A DNA stretch of 64,000 nucleotides from an uncultured Paludibacter sp. (GTDB lineage: Bacteria > Bacteroidota > Bacteroidia > Bacteroidales > Paludibacteraceae). The notes beneath the pieces are model-generated. The model was not told where the DNA came from and made no database searches. It saw nothing but the letters and a program-made list of their open reading frames with translations. Both the position numbers and the translations under genes were made by a program. Location of the stretch: positions 1-64,000 of the forward strand of contig CALFXE010000089.1 in NCBI GenBank assembly GCA_937927845.1. The letters run 5' to 3'. Numbering within the stretch: the first letter of the stretch is position 1; each line of letters opens with the position of its first letter. Below are positions 16,741 to 25,573 of the stretch, piece after piece.

Positions 16741-17736
16741 ATGGAATATTCAGTTGACATTCGTGAACTAAACGAGAAAATCGAAAAACAAAGTTATTTT
16801 GTTGATTCTCTGATAATGGGGATGGATAAGGTGATTGTTGGACAAAAGCATTTAGTTGAATCATTGCTAATAGGTTTACTATCTGATGGACATATTTTGC
16901 TTGAAGGAGTTCCGGGATTAGCAAAGACATTGGCAATTAAAACATTATCCGACTTGATTAAGGGAGAATTTAATAGAATTCAGTTTACGCCTGACTTATT
17001 GCCTGCTGACGTGATTGGGACAATGATATACAGTCAGAAAAAAGAAGAATTCAGCATTCGTAAAGGTCCTGTTTTTGCAAATTTAATCCTTGCTGATGAA
17101 ATTAACCGCGCTCCGGCAAAAGTACAAAGTGCTCTACTCGAAGCTATGCAGGAACATCAGGTTACGATTGGTGACAAGACATATAAATTACCTCAGCCTT
17201 TCTTGGTGATGGCTACTCAAAACCCTATAGAACAGGAAGGTACATATCCATTACCTGAAGCTCAAGTTGACCGTTTCATGCTGAAAGTGGTAATTAATTA
17301 TCCTAAAAAAGAAGAAGAAAAACTGATTATCCGACAAAATCTTAAAAAGGATAAGCCGGAAGTAACTCCGATATTATCACCACAGGAAATTATTGAAGCT
17401 CGTGATGTTGTACGTCAGGTTTATATAGATGAAAAAATTGAAAAATATATTGTAGATATAGTTTTTGCTACTCGTTTCCCTGTAGAATATGGTCTTGATT
17501 CATTGAAAGATATGATTGCTTTCGGAGCTTCTCCGCGTGCTTCAATAAATCTTGCCCTTGCTGCTCGTGCTTATGCATTTATCAAGCGCAGAGGATATGT
17601 GATTCCTGAGGATGTTCGTGCCGTTTGCTATGATGTTTTACGTCATCGTATAGGTTTGAGCTACGAAGCAGAAGCTAATAATCTTACATCAGACGAAATT
17701 ATTACCGAAATTTTAAACTCAGTCGAAGTTCCTTAA
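16741..17736 (+). CDS. moxR: MoxR-family AAA+ ATPase, first gene of the bat operon
   Basis: MoxR ATPases are thought to act as chaperones that assemble or load partner von Willebrand A domain proteins. The 331-residue protein has Walker A LLEGVPGLAKT, Walker B LILADEINRAPAK, the ALLEAMQEHQVTIG block, sensor region FLVMATQNPIEQEGTYPLPEAQVDRF and the C-terminal lid. It is followed 3 nt later by a DUF58 gene and then by BatA-BatE, the order of the Bacteroides aerotolerance operon. An upstream -7 box suggests that the whole set is transcribed from here. Confidence 0.93.
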   Translation: MEYSVDIRELNEKIEKQSYFVDSLIMGMDKVIVGQKHLVESLLIGLLSDGHILLEGVPGLAKTLAIKTLSDLIKGEFNRIQFTPDLLPADVIGTMIYSQKKEEFSIRKGPVFANLILADEINRAPAKVQSALLEAMQEHQVTIGDKTYKLPQPFLVMATQNPIEQEGTYPLPEAQVDRFMLKVVINYPKKEEEKLIIRQNLKKDKPEVTPILSPQEIIEARDVVRQVYIDEKIEKYIVDIVFATRFPVEYGLDSLKDMIAFGASPRASINLALAARAYAFIKRRGYVIPEDVRAVCYDVLRHRIGLSYEAEANNLTSDEIITEILNSVEVP

Positions 17737-17739
17737 TAT

Positions 17740-18606
17740 ATGGAAACCAGCGATATCTTAAAGAAAGTAAGGAAAATTGAAATTAAAACGCGTGGATTGT
17801 CTAATCATATCTTCGCGGGTGAGTATCATTCTGCCTTTAAAGGTAGGGGAATGACGTTTTCTGAGGTTCGAGAGTATCAGTATGGTGATGATGTGCGCTC
17901 TATCGATTGGAACGTAACTGCAAGATTTGGTCATCCTTATATCAAAATTTTTGAAGAAGAAAGGGAGCTTACTGTTATGTTGCTGATAGATGTTTCAGGA
18001 AGTAGGGTTTTTGGTACAGTATCTCAAATGAAAATGGATGTGTTTACTGAAATTGCTGCTACTCTTGCTTTTTCTACTATTCAGAATAATGATAAAGTAG
18101 GTGTTATTTTCTTTTCTGATAAAATTGAAAAGTTTATTCCTCCTAAAAAAGGTCGTAAACATGTACTGCATATCATTCGTGAAATGATTACTTTTAAACC
18201 TGAAAATAATCAAACCGATATATCTGAAGCATTGAGATATTTTACTAATGCAATTAAGAAACGCTCGACTGCTTTCGTTATATCTGACTTTATTGATAGT
18301 AAGTTCGAAAAAGAATTGACCATAGCAAATCGTAAACATGATGTGGTTGCTTTACAAGTATTTGATATCAGAGAGACGGATTTACCTGATGTCGGATTGA
18401 TAAAGCTTAAAGATGCTGAAACCGGTAAACGTATATGGGTGGATACTGCTGATAAAAAACTGAGAACAAGTTATCGTCACCACTGGGGCGAAAATCAAAT
18501 TGAGCTGCAAAGGGTGTTTACTAAATCAGGAGTCGATTCGGTTTCAATGAGTACTTCTGACGATTATGTGAAGACTTTATTAAAACTATTCAAAATGAGG
18601 GCTTAA
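17740..18606 (+). CDS. DUF58 domain protein of the bat operon
   Basis: The 288-residue protein carries the DUF58 signature REYQYGDDVRSIDWNVTARFG near residues 44-64, followed by a VWA-like fold with LLIDVSGSRVFG (a DxSxS metal-site motif) and an IISDF-type strand (AFVISDFIDSKFE). DUF58 proteins accompany MoxR ATPases throughout bacteria and are presumed clients or partners at the membrane. No transmembrane segment is visible. Start and stop codons lie within 3 and 40 nt of the neighbours, consistent with one operon. Confidence 0.9.
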   Translation: METSDILKKVRKIEIKTRGLSNHIFAGEYHSAFKGRGMTFSEVREYQYGDDVRSIDWNVTARFGHPYIKIFEEERELTVMLLIDVSGSRVFGTVSQMKMDVFTEIAATLAFSTIQNNDKVGVIFFSDKIEKFIPPKKGRKHVLHIIREMITFKPENNQTDISEALRYFTNAIKKRSTAFVISDFIDSKFEKELTIANRKHDVVALQVFDIRETDLPDVGLIKLKDAETGKRIWVDTADKKLRTSYRHHWGENQIELQRVFTKSGVDSVSMSTSDDYVKTLLKLFKMRA

Positions 18607-18646
18607 TAATTTGAAAACTCTTTATTTAGTGAGAAAATATTTGAAG

Positions 18647-19603
18647 ATGAAAAGAAGTGTTTTGTTATTTTTGATGTTTCTGTTGCTTATTCATGGCAAT
18701 TGTTTAAATGCTCAGATTAATAGCGTTAAGGCAAGTCTTGATTCTGTGCAGATTTGGATCGGTCAGCAAACTAAAATGTCTTTTGAGTATAATCAAGCAC
18801 CTGATCAAATCATACAAACTCCTTTATTTTCAGACGAAATTATAAAAGGCATTGAAATAGTTGAACGCCTGAAAAATGATACGGTTAAAACTGCTGATGG
18901 TAGCTTGAATATCAAACAGTCTCTTGTCCTAACTTCTTTCAATGATAGTCTGTATCTGATTCCATCCTTTCCTTTTGTTCAAGGTGAGGATACTTTTTGG
19001 ACTAATGAGTTGTCCCTTAAAGTAATACAGCCATTCGAAATTGATACAACCAATATTCAGATTGCTGATATCAAAAATGTCTTTAAGCCAAAATTCAGTC
19101 TGTTGTATCTTATTAAAAAAGTATTGCCTTGGCTTATAGGTGCTGTCTTACTTGCAGCTATAGTGTATCTTTTGGTTCTATTGCTGAAAAAGAAATCAGT
19201 CATTAAATCTGAAGAACATAAACCTGCAATTCCACCATATGATACGGCAATTAAGAAACTTGATAAAATTAAACAGGATAAATTGTGGCAACAAAGTAGA
19301 CATAAGGAATATCATTCCGAGCTGACTGAAGTTCTACGTGAATATATTGATGGTATATATCAAATACCGGCTTTAGAAATGACATCTGACGAGATTTTAA
19401 CTCAGTTGAATTTTCTTAGATTGGAAAACAAGGATTTGTATGTGAAAGTTCAACAGATTTTACATTTGGCAGATTTAATTAAATTTGCCAAGTGGAATGT
19501 TGGTCCTGATGAACACGAGCTGAGTCTTAATAATGCTTATGCTTTTGTTAATGAAACAAATTTAAAAACTGAAGAGGAGGTAAAGGAAGATGACATTTCA
19601 TAA
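18647..19603 (+). CDS. Bat operon membrane protein between DUF58 and BatA
   Basis: The 318-residue product has a signal peptide (MKRSVLLFLMFLLLIHGNCLNAQ), a periplasmic N-terminal domain of about 150 residues, one transmembrane helix (VLPWLIGAVLLAAIVYLLVLLLKK) and a cytoplasmic helical C-terminus. I use the ATG at 18647; an upstream TTG at 18611 adds 12 residues but misplaces the signal. It overlaps batA by 14 nt. Genes of this kind occupy the same slot in other Bacteroidetes bat operons, and the architecture recalls small DUF4381-type partners of MoxR/VWA systems. Specific function unknown. Confidence 0.82.
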   Translation: MKRSVLLFLMFLLLIHGNCLNAQINSVKASLDSVQIWIGQQTKMSFEYNQAPDQIIQTPLFSDEIIKGIEIVERLKNDTVKTADGSLNIKQSLVLTSFNDSLYLIPSFPFVQGEDTFWTNELSLKVIQPFEIDTTNIQIADIKNVFKPKFSLLYLIKKVLPWLIGAVLLAAIVYLLVLLLKKKSVIKSEEHKPAIPPYDTAIKKLDKIKQDKLWQQSRHKEYHSELTEVLREYIDGIYQIPALEMTSDEILTQLNFLRLENKDLYVKVQQILHLADLIKFAKWNVGPDEHELSLNNAYAFVNETNLKTEEEVKEDDIS

Positions 19604-20573
19604 CCCTGAATATTTATTTGCTCTTTTAATTCTTATACCGATTATTTTCTGGTATATCAAAGAGTTATATAAGTCTGACGCAAGTTTGCAGATATCTACA
19701 AATAAGCATTTGGAGTCTTTCTCTAAAAGCATGAAAATCAGATTGCTGCATCTCCCGTTTGTTTTGCGTGTTCTTGCTGTTATTCTGATAATAATAGCTA
19801 TTGCACGGCCACAATCATCTAATTCGTGGCGCACTGAAAATACAGAGGGTATAGATATAGTAATCGCCCTCGATATTTCAGGCTCTATGCTGGCTGAAGA
19901 TTTTCGTCCAAATCGACTTGAGGCTTCAAAGACTGTTGCTAATGAATTTGTGCTTTCACGTCCAAATGATAACATCGGACTTGTGCTTTTTGCCGGTAAA
20001 AGTTTTACTCAGTGTCCGCTGACTACCGACCATGCTGTGTTAGTGAATTTATTTAACAGCATAGAGTATGGTATGATTGAAGATGGTACAGCCATTGGTC
20101 TCGGACTTGCAAACGCTGTTAATCGTCTGCATAACAGTCAGGCTAAATCAAAAGTGATTATTCTTCTTACTGATGGTGATAATAATAGAGGTGATATTGC
20201 TCCGGTTTCAGCCGCAGAATTGGCTCAAACTTTCGGTATCAGGGTATATACTATTGGTGTTGGGTCGTATGGAAAAGTAAATATTCCTATTCAGACTCCT
20301 ATTGGTAAACAATATCAGCAAATGGAATCAGCTTTCGATGAAAAGCCATTGATAGAGATTGCAGATATGACAGGTGGCAAATATTTCCGTGCTACTAATA
20401 ATGAAAAATTACGTAGTATTTATCAGGAAATTGACCAGATGGAAAAGACTAAAATCAGTGTGAAAGAATATAATAAGAAATATGAGCAGTATCTGATATT
20501 TGCTCTTGCCGGTTTGATTTTACTTGTTGTTGAAGTGTTTGTCAGAAATACGTATCTGAAAAAGATACCTTGA
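19590..20573 (+). CDS. batA: BatA, membrane-anchored von Willebrand A domain protein
   Basis: The 327-residue protein has two N-terminal hydrophobic segments (YLFALLILIPIIFWYI and VLAVILIIIAIA), a VWA domain and a C-terminal transmembrane helix. The MIDAS metal site is intact: DIVIALDISGSMLAEDF (DxSxS) with downstream Thr and TDGDNNRGD. BatA-family proteins work in a membrane complex linked to oxygen and stress tolerance in Bacteroides; the mechanism is unresolved. The start overlaps the preceding gene and batB follows, with a similar protein, so the two VWA genes are probably an old duplication. Confidence 0.93.
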   Translation: MTFHNPEYLFALLILIPIIFWYIKELYKSDASLQISTNKHLESFSKSMKIRLLHLPFVLRVLAVILIIIAIARPQSSNSWRTENTEGIDIVIALDISGSMLAEDFRPNRLEASKTVANEFVLSRPNDNIGLVLFAGKSFTQCPLTTDHAVLVNLFNSIEYGMIEDGTAIGLGLANAVNRLHNSQAKSKVIILLTDGDNNRGDIAPVSAAELAQTFGIRVYTIGVGSYGKVNIPIQTPIGKQYQQMESAFDEKPLIEIADMTGGKYFRATNNEKLRSIYQEIDQMEKTKISVKEYNKKYEQYLIFALAGLILLVVEVFVRNTYLKKIP

Positions 20574-20609
20574 TAAATAAGTAGTTAATGCTTTTTAATT
20601 GTAAAGTGT

Positions 20610-21644
20610 ATGTTTCGATTCGCAAATCCTGAATATTTATTTATATTGTTAGTCATACCAATTCTGATAGCAATATTTATCTTCTATAAAATCCAAAGGA
20701 AGCGGAATATTATAAAATTTGGTGACCCTGAATTGCTTAATCAATTGATGCCTAATGTGTCGGAAGTTCGACCAACTGTTAAGTTTATTATTCAGATGGT
20801 ATCTGTTGCGCTTTTGGTGATTGTGATTGCCCGTCCGCAATTTGGAACTAAAAAGGAAGAAGTTAAAAGGCAGGGTATTGAAGTAATGGTGGCTTTGGAT
20901 ATTTCAAACTCAATGCTTGCTGAGGATGTTACTCCTAATCGCTTGGGTAAATCAAAGCAAATTTTATCACAGCTAATCGACAATATGACCAATGATAAGG
21001 TCGGTCTGGTTGTGTTTGCCGGTGATGCTTTTACGCAATTGCCGATTACAGTCGATTATGTGTCTGCTAAAATGTTTCTTAGTAGTATTTCACCTAAATT
21101 AATTGCGCGACAAGGTACAGCTATCGGGGCTGCTATTGATTTGGCTATTAATTCGTTTAATCCTAAAAGTGTTGCTTCAAAGGCAATAATTTTGATTACT
21201 GATGGTGAAAACCACGAGGATAATGCTGTAGAAGCTGCTAAGTTAGCTCAAAACAAAGGGGTCGTCGTTCATGTTATTGGTATGGGCAAACCGCAAGGTG
21301 CACCAATTCCTATTGAAGGCACTATGAGTTTCAGAAAAGACAGAGAAGGTAATGTCGTGGTTTCAAAGTTGAACGAGGAAATGTGTAATGAGATTGCAAG
21401 TGCAGGAAGGGGTATTTATGTAAGAGCAGATAATACTAATACCGCACTTAAAGCTATTTCGAAGGAGTTAGATCAGTTGGCAAAATCTGAAATTTCAACT
21501 ACGACTTTTTCAAGCTTTAACGAACAGTATCAGTCATTTGCCATCATTGCACTTATTTTAATAATTATAGATATCTTCATTTTTAGCAGAATAAACAAAC
21601 GCTTAAGTAGAATGAAGATATTCGATTTGAAGGATAAATTGTAA
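20610..21644 (+). CDS. batB: BatB, membrane-anchored von Willebrand A domain protein
   Basis: The 344-residue paralogue of BatA shares its order of elements: N-terminal helices (YLFILLVIPILIAIFIFY, FIIQMVSVALLVIVIA), a VWA domain with MVALDISNSMLAEDV as MIDAS and ITDGENHED, and a C-terminal helix (SFAIIALILIIIDIFIF). It lies 36 nt after batA and 13 nt before batC. It is expected to form a heteromeric periplasm-facing complex with BatA and to be a client of the MoxR ATPase, from family knowledge. Confidence 0.93.
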   Translation: MFRFANPEYLFILLVIPILIAIFIFYKIQRKRNIIKFGDPELLNQLMPNVSEVRPTVKFIIQMVSVALLVIVIARPQFGTKKEEVKRQGIEVMVALDISNSMLAEDVTPNRLGKSKQILSQLIDNMTNDKVGLVVFAGDAFTQLPITVDYVSAKMFLSSISPKLIARQGTAIGAAIDLAINSFNPKSVASKAIILITDGENHEDNAVEAAKLAQNKGVVVHVIGMGKPQGAPIPIEGTMSFRKDREGNVVVSKLNEEMCNEIASAGRGIYVRADNTNTALKAISKELDQLAKSEISTTTFSSFNEQYQSFAIIALILIIIDIFIFSRINKRLSRMKIFDLKDKL

Positions 21645-21657
21645 GTAGTCGTTTTAT

Positions 21658-22332
21658 ATGAAGACAAGTAAGTTGATTTTTTTTATGATGATATCGTTCA
21701 CGGTTCTAAATGTCGCTGCACAGGAGGAAAATGGATATGTTCGTGAAGGTAATAAGTTGTATAAAGCAAAGAAATATACTGAAGCTGAAATTGCTTATAG
21801 GAAAGGATTACTAAAAAATTCAAAATCATTTGAAGCTAATTATAATCTGGGAAATGCTTTGTTTAAGCAAGAAAAATACGCTGAAGCTCTTGAGCAGTAT
21901 CAAAAAGCTGTTCCAATTGAAAAGGTTTCTAAAGATAAACTTGCTGCTGCTTTGCATAATACAGGTAATGCACTACTGATGGAGAAAAAGGTTGCAGAAA
22001 GCATAGAAGCTTATAAAAAATCATTGAAGGTAAATCCTAAAGATGATGAAACGCGTTATAATCTTGCTTTAGCTCAACATTTACTGAAAAACCAAGAGAA
22101 TCAGCAAGATCAGAATAAGGATCAAAATCAGGATAAAAATCAGCAGCCTGAAGAAAAAGAGCAGCAACAGCAGAAAGATGAATCGCAAAAGGAAGAACAG
22201 CCTCAACCGAATATATCTAAGGATAAAGCTGAGCAAATACTTGAAGCTTTGATGCAGGATGAAAATGACACAATGGAAAAAGCTAAAAAACAACCTGCAA
22301 GTTCTCGTAAAACAGTTGAGAAAGATTGGTAA
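21658..22332 (+). CDS. batC: BatC, TPR protein with Gln/Glu-rich tail
   Basis: The 224-residue protein has a signal peptide (MKTSKLIFFMMISFTVLNVAAQ), then about three tetratricopeptide repeats (NKLYKAKKYTEAEIAYRKGL, YNLGNALFKQEKYAEALEQYQKA, HNTGNALLMEKKVAESIEAYKKSL) and a low-complexity Gln/Glu/Lys tail from about residue 140. TPRs typically mediate protein contacts, so BatC is the likely scaffold in the Bat complex. It lies 13 nt after batB. Confidence 0.9.
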   Translation: MKTSKLIFFMMISFTVLNVAAQEENGYVREGNKLYKAKKYTEAEIAYRKGLLKNSKSFEANYNLGNALFKQEKYAEALEQYQKAVPIEKVSKDKLAAALHNTGNALLMEKKVAESIEAYKKSLKVNPKDDETRYNLALAQHLLKNQENQQDQNKDQNQDKNQQPEEKEQQQQKDESQKEEQPQPNISKDKAEQILEALMQDENDTMEKAKKQPASSRKTVEKDW

Positions 22333-22380
22333 GAAAGATGATAATTATGTTTTTATGTATGACTGAATGTTTTGCATAGT

Positions 22381-24222
22381 ATGAGAAATAAGATAATTTA
22401 TATGGTGGTTTTGCTTCTGACTGTCGTAAGTCTGCAAGCAAATGATGAGGTTAAGCTTACAGCTTCTGCCCCAAATACTGTCATAATGGGACAACCTTTT
22501 CAGATAACTTTTACTGCTAATGCTAAAGTGTCTGATTTTAAGGCACCTGCTATTACAAATTTTGATATATTAGCCGGACCATTTAAATCGGAAAGTTTTA
22601 GTACTCAGATTATAAATGGTAACATGACTTCCTCAACATCTATTACTTATACTTTTACTCTGCAAGCTCAAAAAACAGGTACTTTTACTATTCCATCTGC
22701 TACTATTACTTCCAATGGTCAGAAATACACTTCAAGCGGATTGAGTATCAAGGTGTTGCCGGAAGATGATCAAAGTGCGCCATCATCATCTTCCTCATCC
22801 TCCTCATCTTCTTCGGCATCTTCTTCATCTGCAGAAGCTTCAATATCTGCATCAAACTTGTTTATCCGACCAATATATTCTCGTACTAATGTGTTTGAGC
22901 AAGAGGCTATTAAACTTACTTATAAACTTTATACAACATACGATGTTGTTCAATTTAGCAATAAAAGCATGCCTGATTTCAAGGGCTTTCTTAAACAAGA
23001 ATTTGAAAGAACTGGCAATACTCAACTTGCATATGAAAATTATAATGGAAGAAATTTCCTGACGGCTGTACTTTATGAGGTTATTCTATATCCCCAATCA
23101 GCCGGTGAATTGGTTGTTGATAAGGCTCTGTTTGAAGCTATAATTCGAGTACAAAGTCGTAAACCTGTAAGAAGTATTTTTGATGACTTTTTTGAATCAT
23201 ATACTAATGTCGCAAAAAGCGTTGAAGTACCGCCAACCAAAATAAAAATTAAAGAATTGCCTTCTGGTAAGCCCTCTAATTTTCAAGGAGTTGTCGGTCA
23301 ATATAATATGACTTCATCAATATCTTCTAATCAGATTAAAGTTAATGAAGCTGTTACTTTGAAAGTTAATATCAGTGGTAGTGGAAATATGAAACTGTTG
23401 AAAAATCCTGATTTTAAATTCCCTGATGATTTTGAGGTTTATGATCCAAAAGTGAACAATAATTTCAAAACTGCTTCTTCCGGTTTATCGGGTAATAAGA
23501 CTATTGAAATTATGTTTATTCCTCGACATGCTGGTACTTATGAAATCCCATCTACTGAAATGTCTTATTTCGACCCTGTTACACAGCAATATAAGTCACT
23601 TAAAACTCCGATATATTCCATACAGGTACTGAAAAGTGACGGAACTGTGGAAGATCGTCCTGTTGTAAGTAATTTTTCTAATAAAGAGGATGTTAAGCAA
23701 CTTGGGACTGACATCAGATATATATATACCGGAAAAATTAATCTTCAGAATGAAGAAGTTTATATTTTTGAACATTTTAAATATTGGTTGTTATATATTG
23801 TGCCACTCTTAATCAGCTTAATTTTGTATCTTCTTTTGAGAAAGCAGATTAAAGATAATGCAGATATTGTAATGGTGAAAAATCGCAAAGCTAACAAAGT
23901 TGCAAGAAAAAGATTGAAGTTTGCGAAAAAACTTTTAGATGCAGGAGATAAAGAAAAGTTCTATGAAGAGGTGATGAAAGCCGTTTGGAGTTATTTGAGT
24001 GATAAATTATCAATTCCGATTGCTGTAATTAATAAAGATACCATTAAGGAAAATTTGGTATCATTGAATATAGACGAAAAGCTTATTGCTCGGTTAAATG
24101 AGATTTTATTTACGTGTGAATTTGCTCGTTTTGCTCCCGGATCCGGTCAGCAGGAAATGGGTAATCTATATGAGGAGACTATTAATGTGATTAGTGAATT
24201 GGAAGATGTTGTTAAAAAATAA
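22381..24222 (+). CDS. batD: BatD, oxygen tolerance protein
   Basis: The 613-residue protein begins with a signal peptide (MRNKIIYMVVLLLTVVSLQA), has long beta-rich periplasmic domains of the BatD (oxygen tolerance) family, one transmembrane helix (YWLLYIVPLLISLILYLLLRK) and a cytoplasmic helical tail. I start at the ATG at 22381; a TTG at 22372 would add three residues. A nearly pure Ser stretch around residues 133-155, coded by mixed TCA/TCT/TCC codons, links the first two beta domains. The gene lies 48 nt after batC and 10 nt before batE. Role in the complex is inferred from the operon. Confidence 0.9.
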   Translation: MRNKIIYMVVLLLTVVSLQANDEVKLTASAPNTVIMGQPFQITFTANAKVSDFKAPAITNFDILAGPFKSESFSTQIINGNMTSSTSITYTFTLQAQKTGTFTIPSATITSNGQKYTSSGLSIKVLPEDDQSAPSSSSSSSSSSSASSSSAEASISASNLFIRPIYSRTNVFEQEAIKLTYKLYTTYDVVQFSNKSMPDFKGFLKQEFERTGNTQLAYENYNGRNFLTAVLYEVILYPQSAGELVVDKALFEAIIRVQSRKPVRSIFDDFFESYTNVAKSVEVPPTKIKIKELPSGKPSNFQGVVGQYNMTSSISSNQIKVNEAVTLKVNISGSGNMKLLKNPDFKFPDDFEVYDPKVNNNFKTASSGLSGNKTIEIMFIPRHAGTYEIPSTEMSYFDPVTQQYKSLKTPIYSIQVLKSDGTVEDRPVVSNFSNKEDVKQLGTDIRYIYTGKINLQNEEVYIFEHFKYWLLYIVPLLISLILYLLLRKQIKDNADIVMVKNRKANKVARKRLKFAKKLLDAGDKEKFYEEVMKAVWSYLSDKLSIPIAVINKDTIKENLVSLNIDEKLIARLNEILFTCEFARFAPGSGQQEMGNLYEETINVISELEDVVKK

Positions 24223-24232
24223 TTATAGCTTT

Positions 24233-24985
24233 ATGTTACGTAAGTTGATATTTTTGACATCGATGTTGTCATTGACTTTGTTTGTATCGGCTGGTTTAAC
24301 CAACTTTGATGAAGCAAATAAGTTGTATTCAGAAAAGAAATATGAGGATGCGGCAGAAAAATATGAGAGTATTTTAAAAGACGAAGGAGTTGCACCTGAA
24401 ATATATTACAACCTTGGTAATACATATTTTAAAATGAATGAATTAGGCAAGGCAATTCTTAATTATGAGAGGGCTTTGCGTATAGCACCTGCTTATGAAG
24501 ATGCAAAATTCAATCTTGAGTTTGCTAATCAAAAAGTTACAGATCGTATTGAAACGTCAGAAGTATTTTTCTTAAAAAAATGGGTAAGAATAACCATGAA
24601 GGCTCTAACTACAAATAATTGGTTTTATTTATCAGCTTTTATTTTTATTTTTGCACTGATATCTGCACTATTGTTTGTCTTTGGTAGAAATAAATCTGTA
24701 CGTAAGATTTCATTTTATATTTCTTTTGTTTTAATCATTGTTAGTGTAACGTTTGGTGTGTTCTCAGGAATGCGGAAAAATCAAATGATTGAGCATCAGG
24801 AAGCAATAGTTATGGATGGAGTAGTTATAATTAAAGGTTCGCCCGATAAAAGCGGTACAGATTTATTTCAATTACATGAAGGTACGAAAGTATCAATTCT
24901 CAGTACCCTCGGTGATTGGTTTGAAATAAAACTTATCAATGGCAGTGTAGGCTGGGTAGAAATGAAAAAGATTGAAAAAATATGA
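24233..24985 (+). CDS. batE: BatE, TPR and SH3-like domain membrane protein
   Basis: The 250-residue protein has a signal peptide (MLRKLIFLTSMLSLTLFVSA), TPR repeats (ANKLYSEKKYEDAAEKYESIL, YNLGNTYFKMNELGKAILNYERAL), two transmembrane helices (WFYLSAFIFIFALISALLFVF, ISFYISFVLIIVSVTFGVF) and a C-terminal SH3-like domain ending GDWFEIKLINGSVGWVEMKKIEKI. The ATG at 24233 is preferred to an in-frame GTG at 24194 inside batD. It completes the bat set and overlaps the next gene by 4 nt. Confidence 0.9.
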   Translation: MLRKLIFLTSMLSLTLFVSAGLTNFDEANKLYSEKKYEDAAEKYESILKDEGVAPEIYYNLGNTYFKMNELGKAILNYERALRIAPAYEDAKFNLEFANQKVTDRIETSEVFFLKKWVRITMKALTTNNWFYLSAFIFIFALISALLFVFGRNKSVRKISFYISFVLIIVSVTFGVFSGMRKNQMIEHQEAIVMDGVVIIKGSPDKSGTDLFQLHEGTKVSILSTLGDWFEIKLINGSVGWVEMKKIEKI

Positions 24986-25569
24986 ATTTAATAGAATGGT
25001 TAGTTGCCTTAGATACTGAAATATTCCTAACTCTCAATGGTTTGCATACTTCATTCTTGGATATGCCAATGTATTATATCAGCAAAGTATGGGTGTGGAT
25101 ACCGCTTTATCTTGGTGTAATATTGTTTTTAATAAAGAAATGGAGGTCTGAGTCGATCTGGATTATTTTATCGATTGTAATTTGTGTGGTACTTACAGAC
25201 CAACTTACGAATTTAATTAAGGAGTTAGTTGAAAGAGTAAGACCATCGCGTGAGCCTTCATTAGCTGGTATGGTTCACCATGTTAAAGGCTATATGAGCG
25301 GAGGTTTTAGCTTTGTATCCGGACATGCATCCAATGTTTTCGGCTTTGCCTTGTTAAGTTCTCTAATTATTAAAAATAAATTCTATACTACCTTTGTATA
25401 TATTTGGGCTACAACCGTAGTGTATTCGCGTATATATCTTGGTGTACATTATCCTTTTGATATAGTTGGTGGTATACTCTTGGGCACTTCTATCGCATTG
25501 GTTATATACGCAATACTCAATGGTTTTCAGAAAAAACTTAAAGCTGATATAAAATCACGTCTAAAGTAG
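24982..25569 (+). CDS. PAP2-family membrane phosphatase
   Basis: The 195-residue polytopic protein carries the three phosphatidic acid phosphatase 2 motifs: KELVERVRPSREP (KxxxxxxRP), SGHASN, and SRIYLGVHYPFDIVGG (SRxxxxxHxxxD). Such enzymes dephosphorylate membrane lipids such as undecaprenyl diphosphate or phosphatidylglycerol phosphate on the periplasmic side. Five or six transmembrane helices surround the motifs. The start overlaps the batE stop (ATGA), so it is the last gene of the bat transcript; it ends 4 nt from the convergent hisF. The window also has a BacA-type UppP, so its preferred substrate is open. Confidence 0.9.
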   Translation: MNLIEWLVALDTEIFLTLNGLHTSFLDMPMYYISKVWVWIPLYLGVILFLIKKWRSESIWIILSIVICVVLTDQLTNLIKELVERVRPSREPSLAGMVHHVKGYMSGGFSFVSGHASNVFGFALLSSLIIKNKFYTTFVYIWATTVVYSRIYLGVHYPFDIVGGILLGTSIALVIYAILNGFQKKLKADIKSRLK

Positions 25570-25573
25570 TCTG

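Noticed and set aside
22081..22293. Leu/Ile/Phe-rich 70-residue minus-strand ORF
   Set aside because: It is the complement of the Gln/Lys/Glu-rich tail of BatC, which by chance reads as hydrophobic codons; not a real membrane protein.
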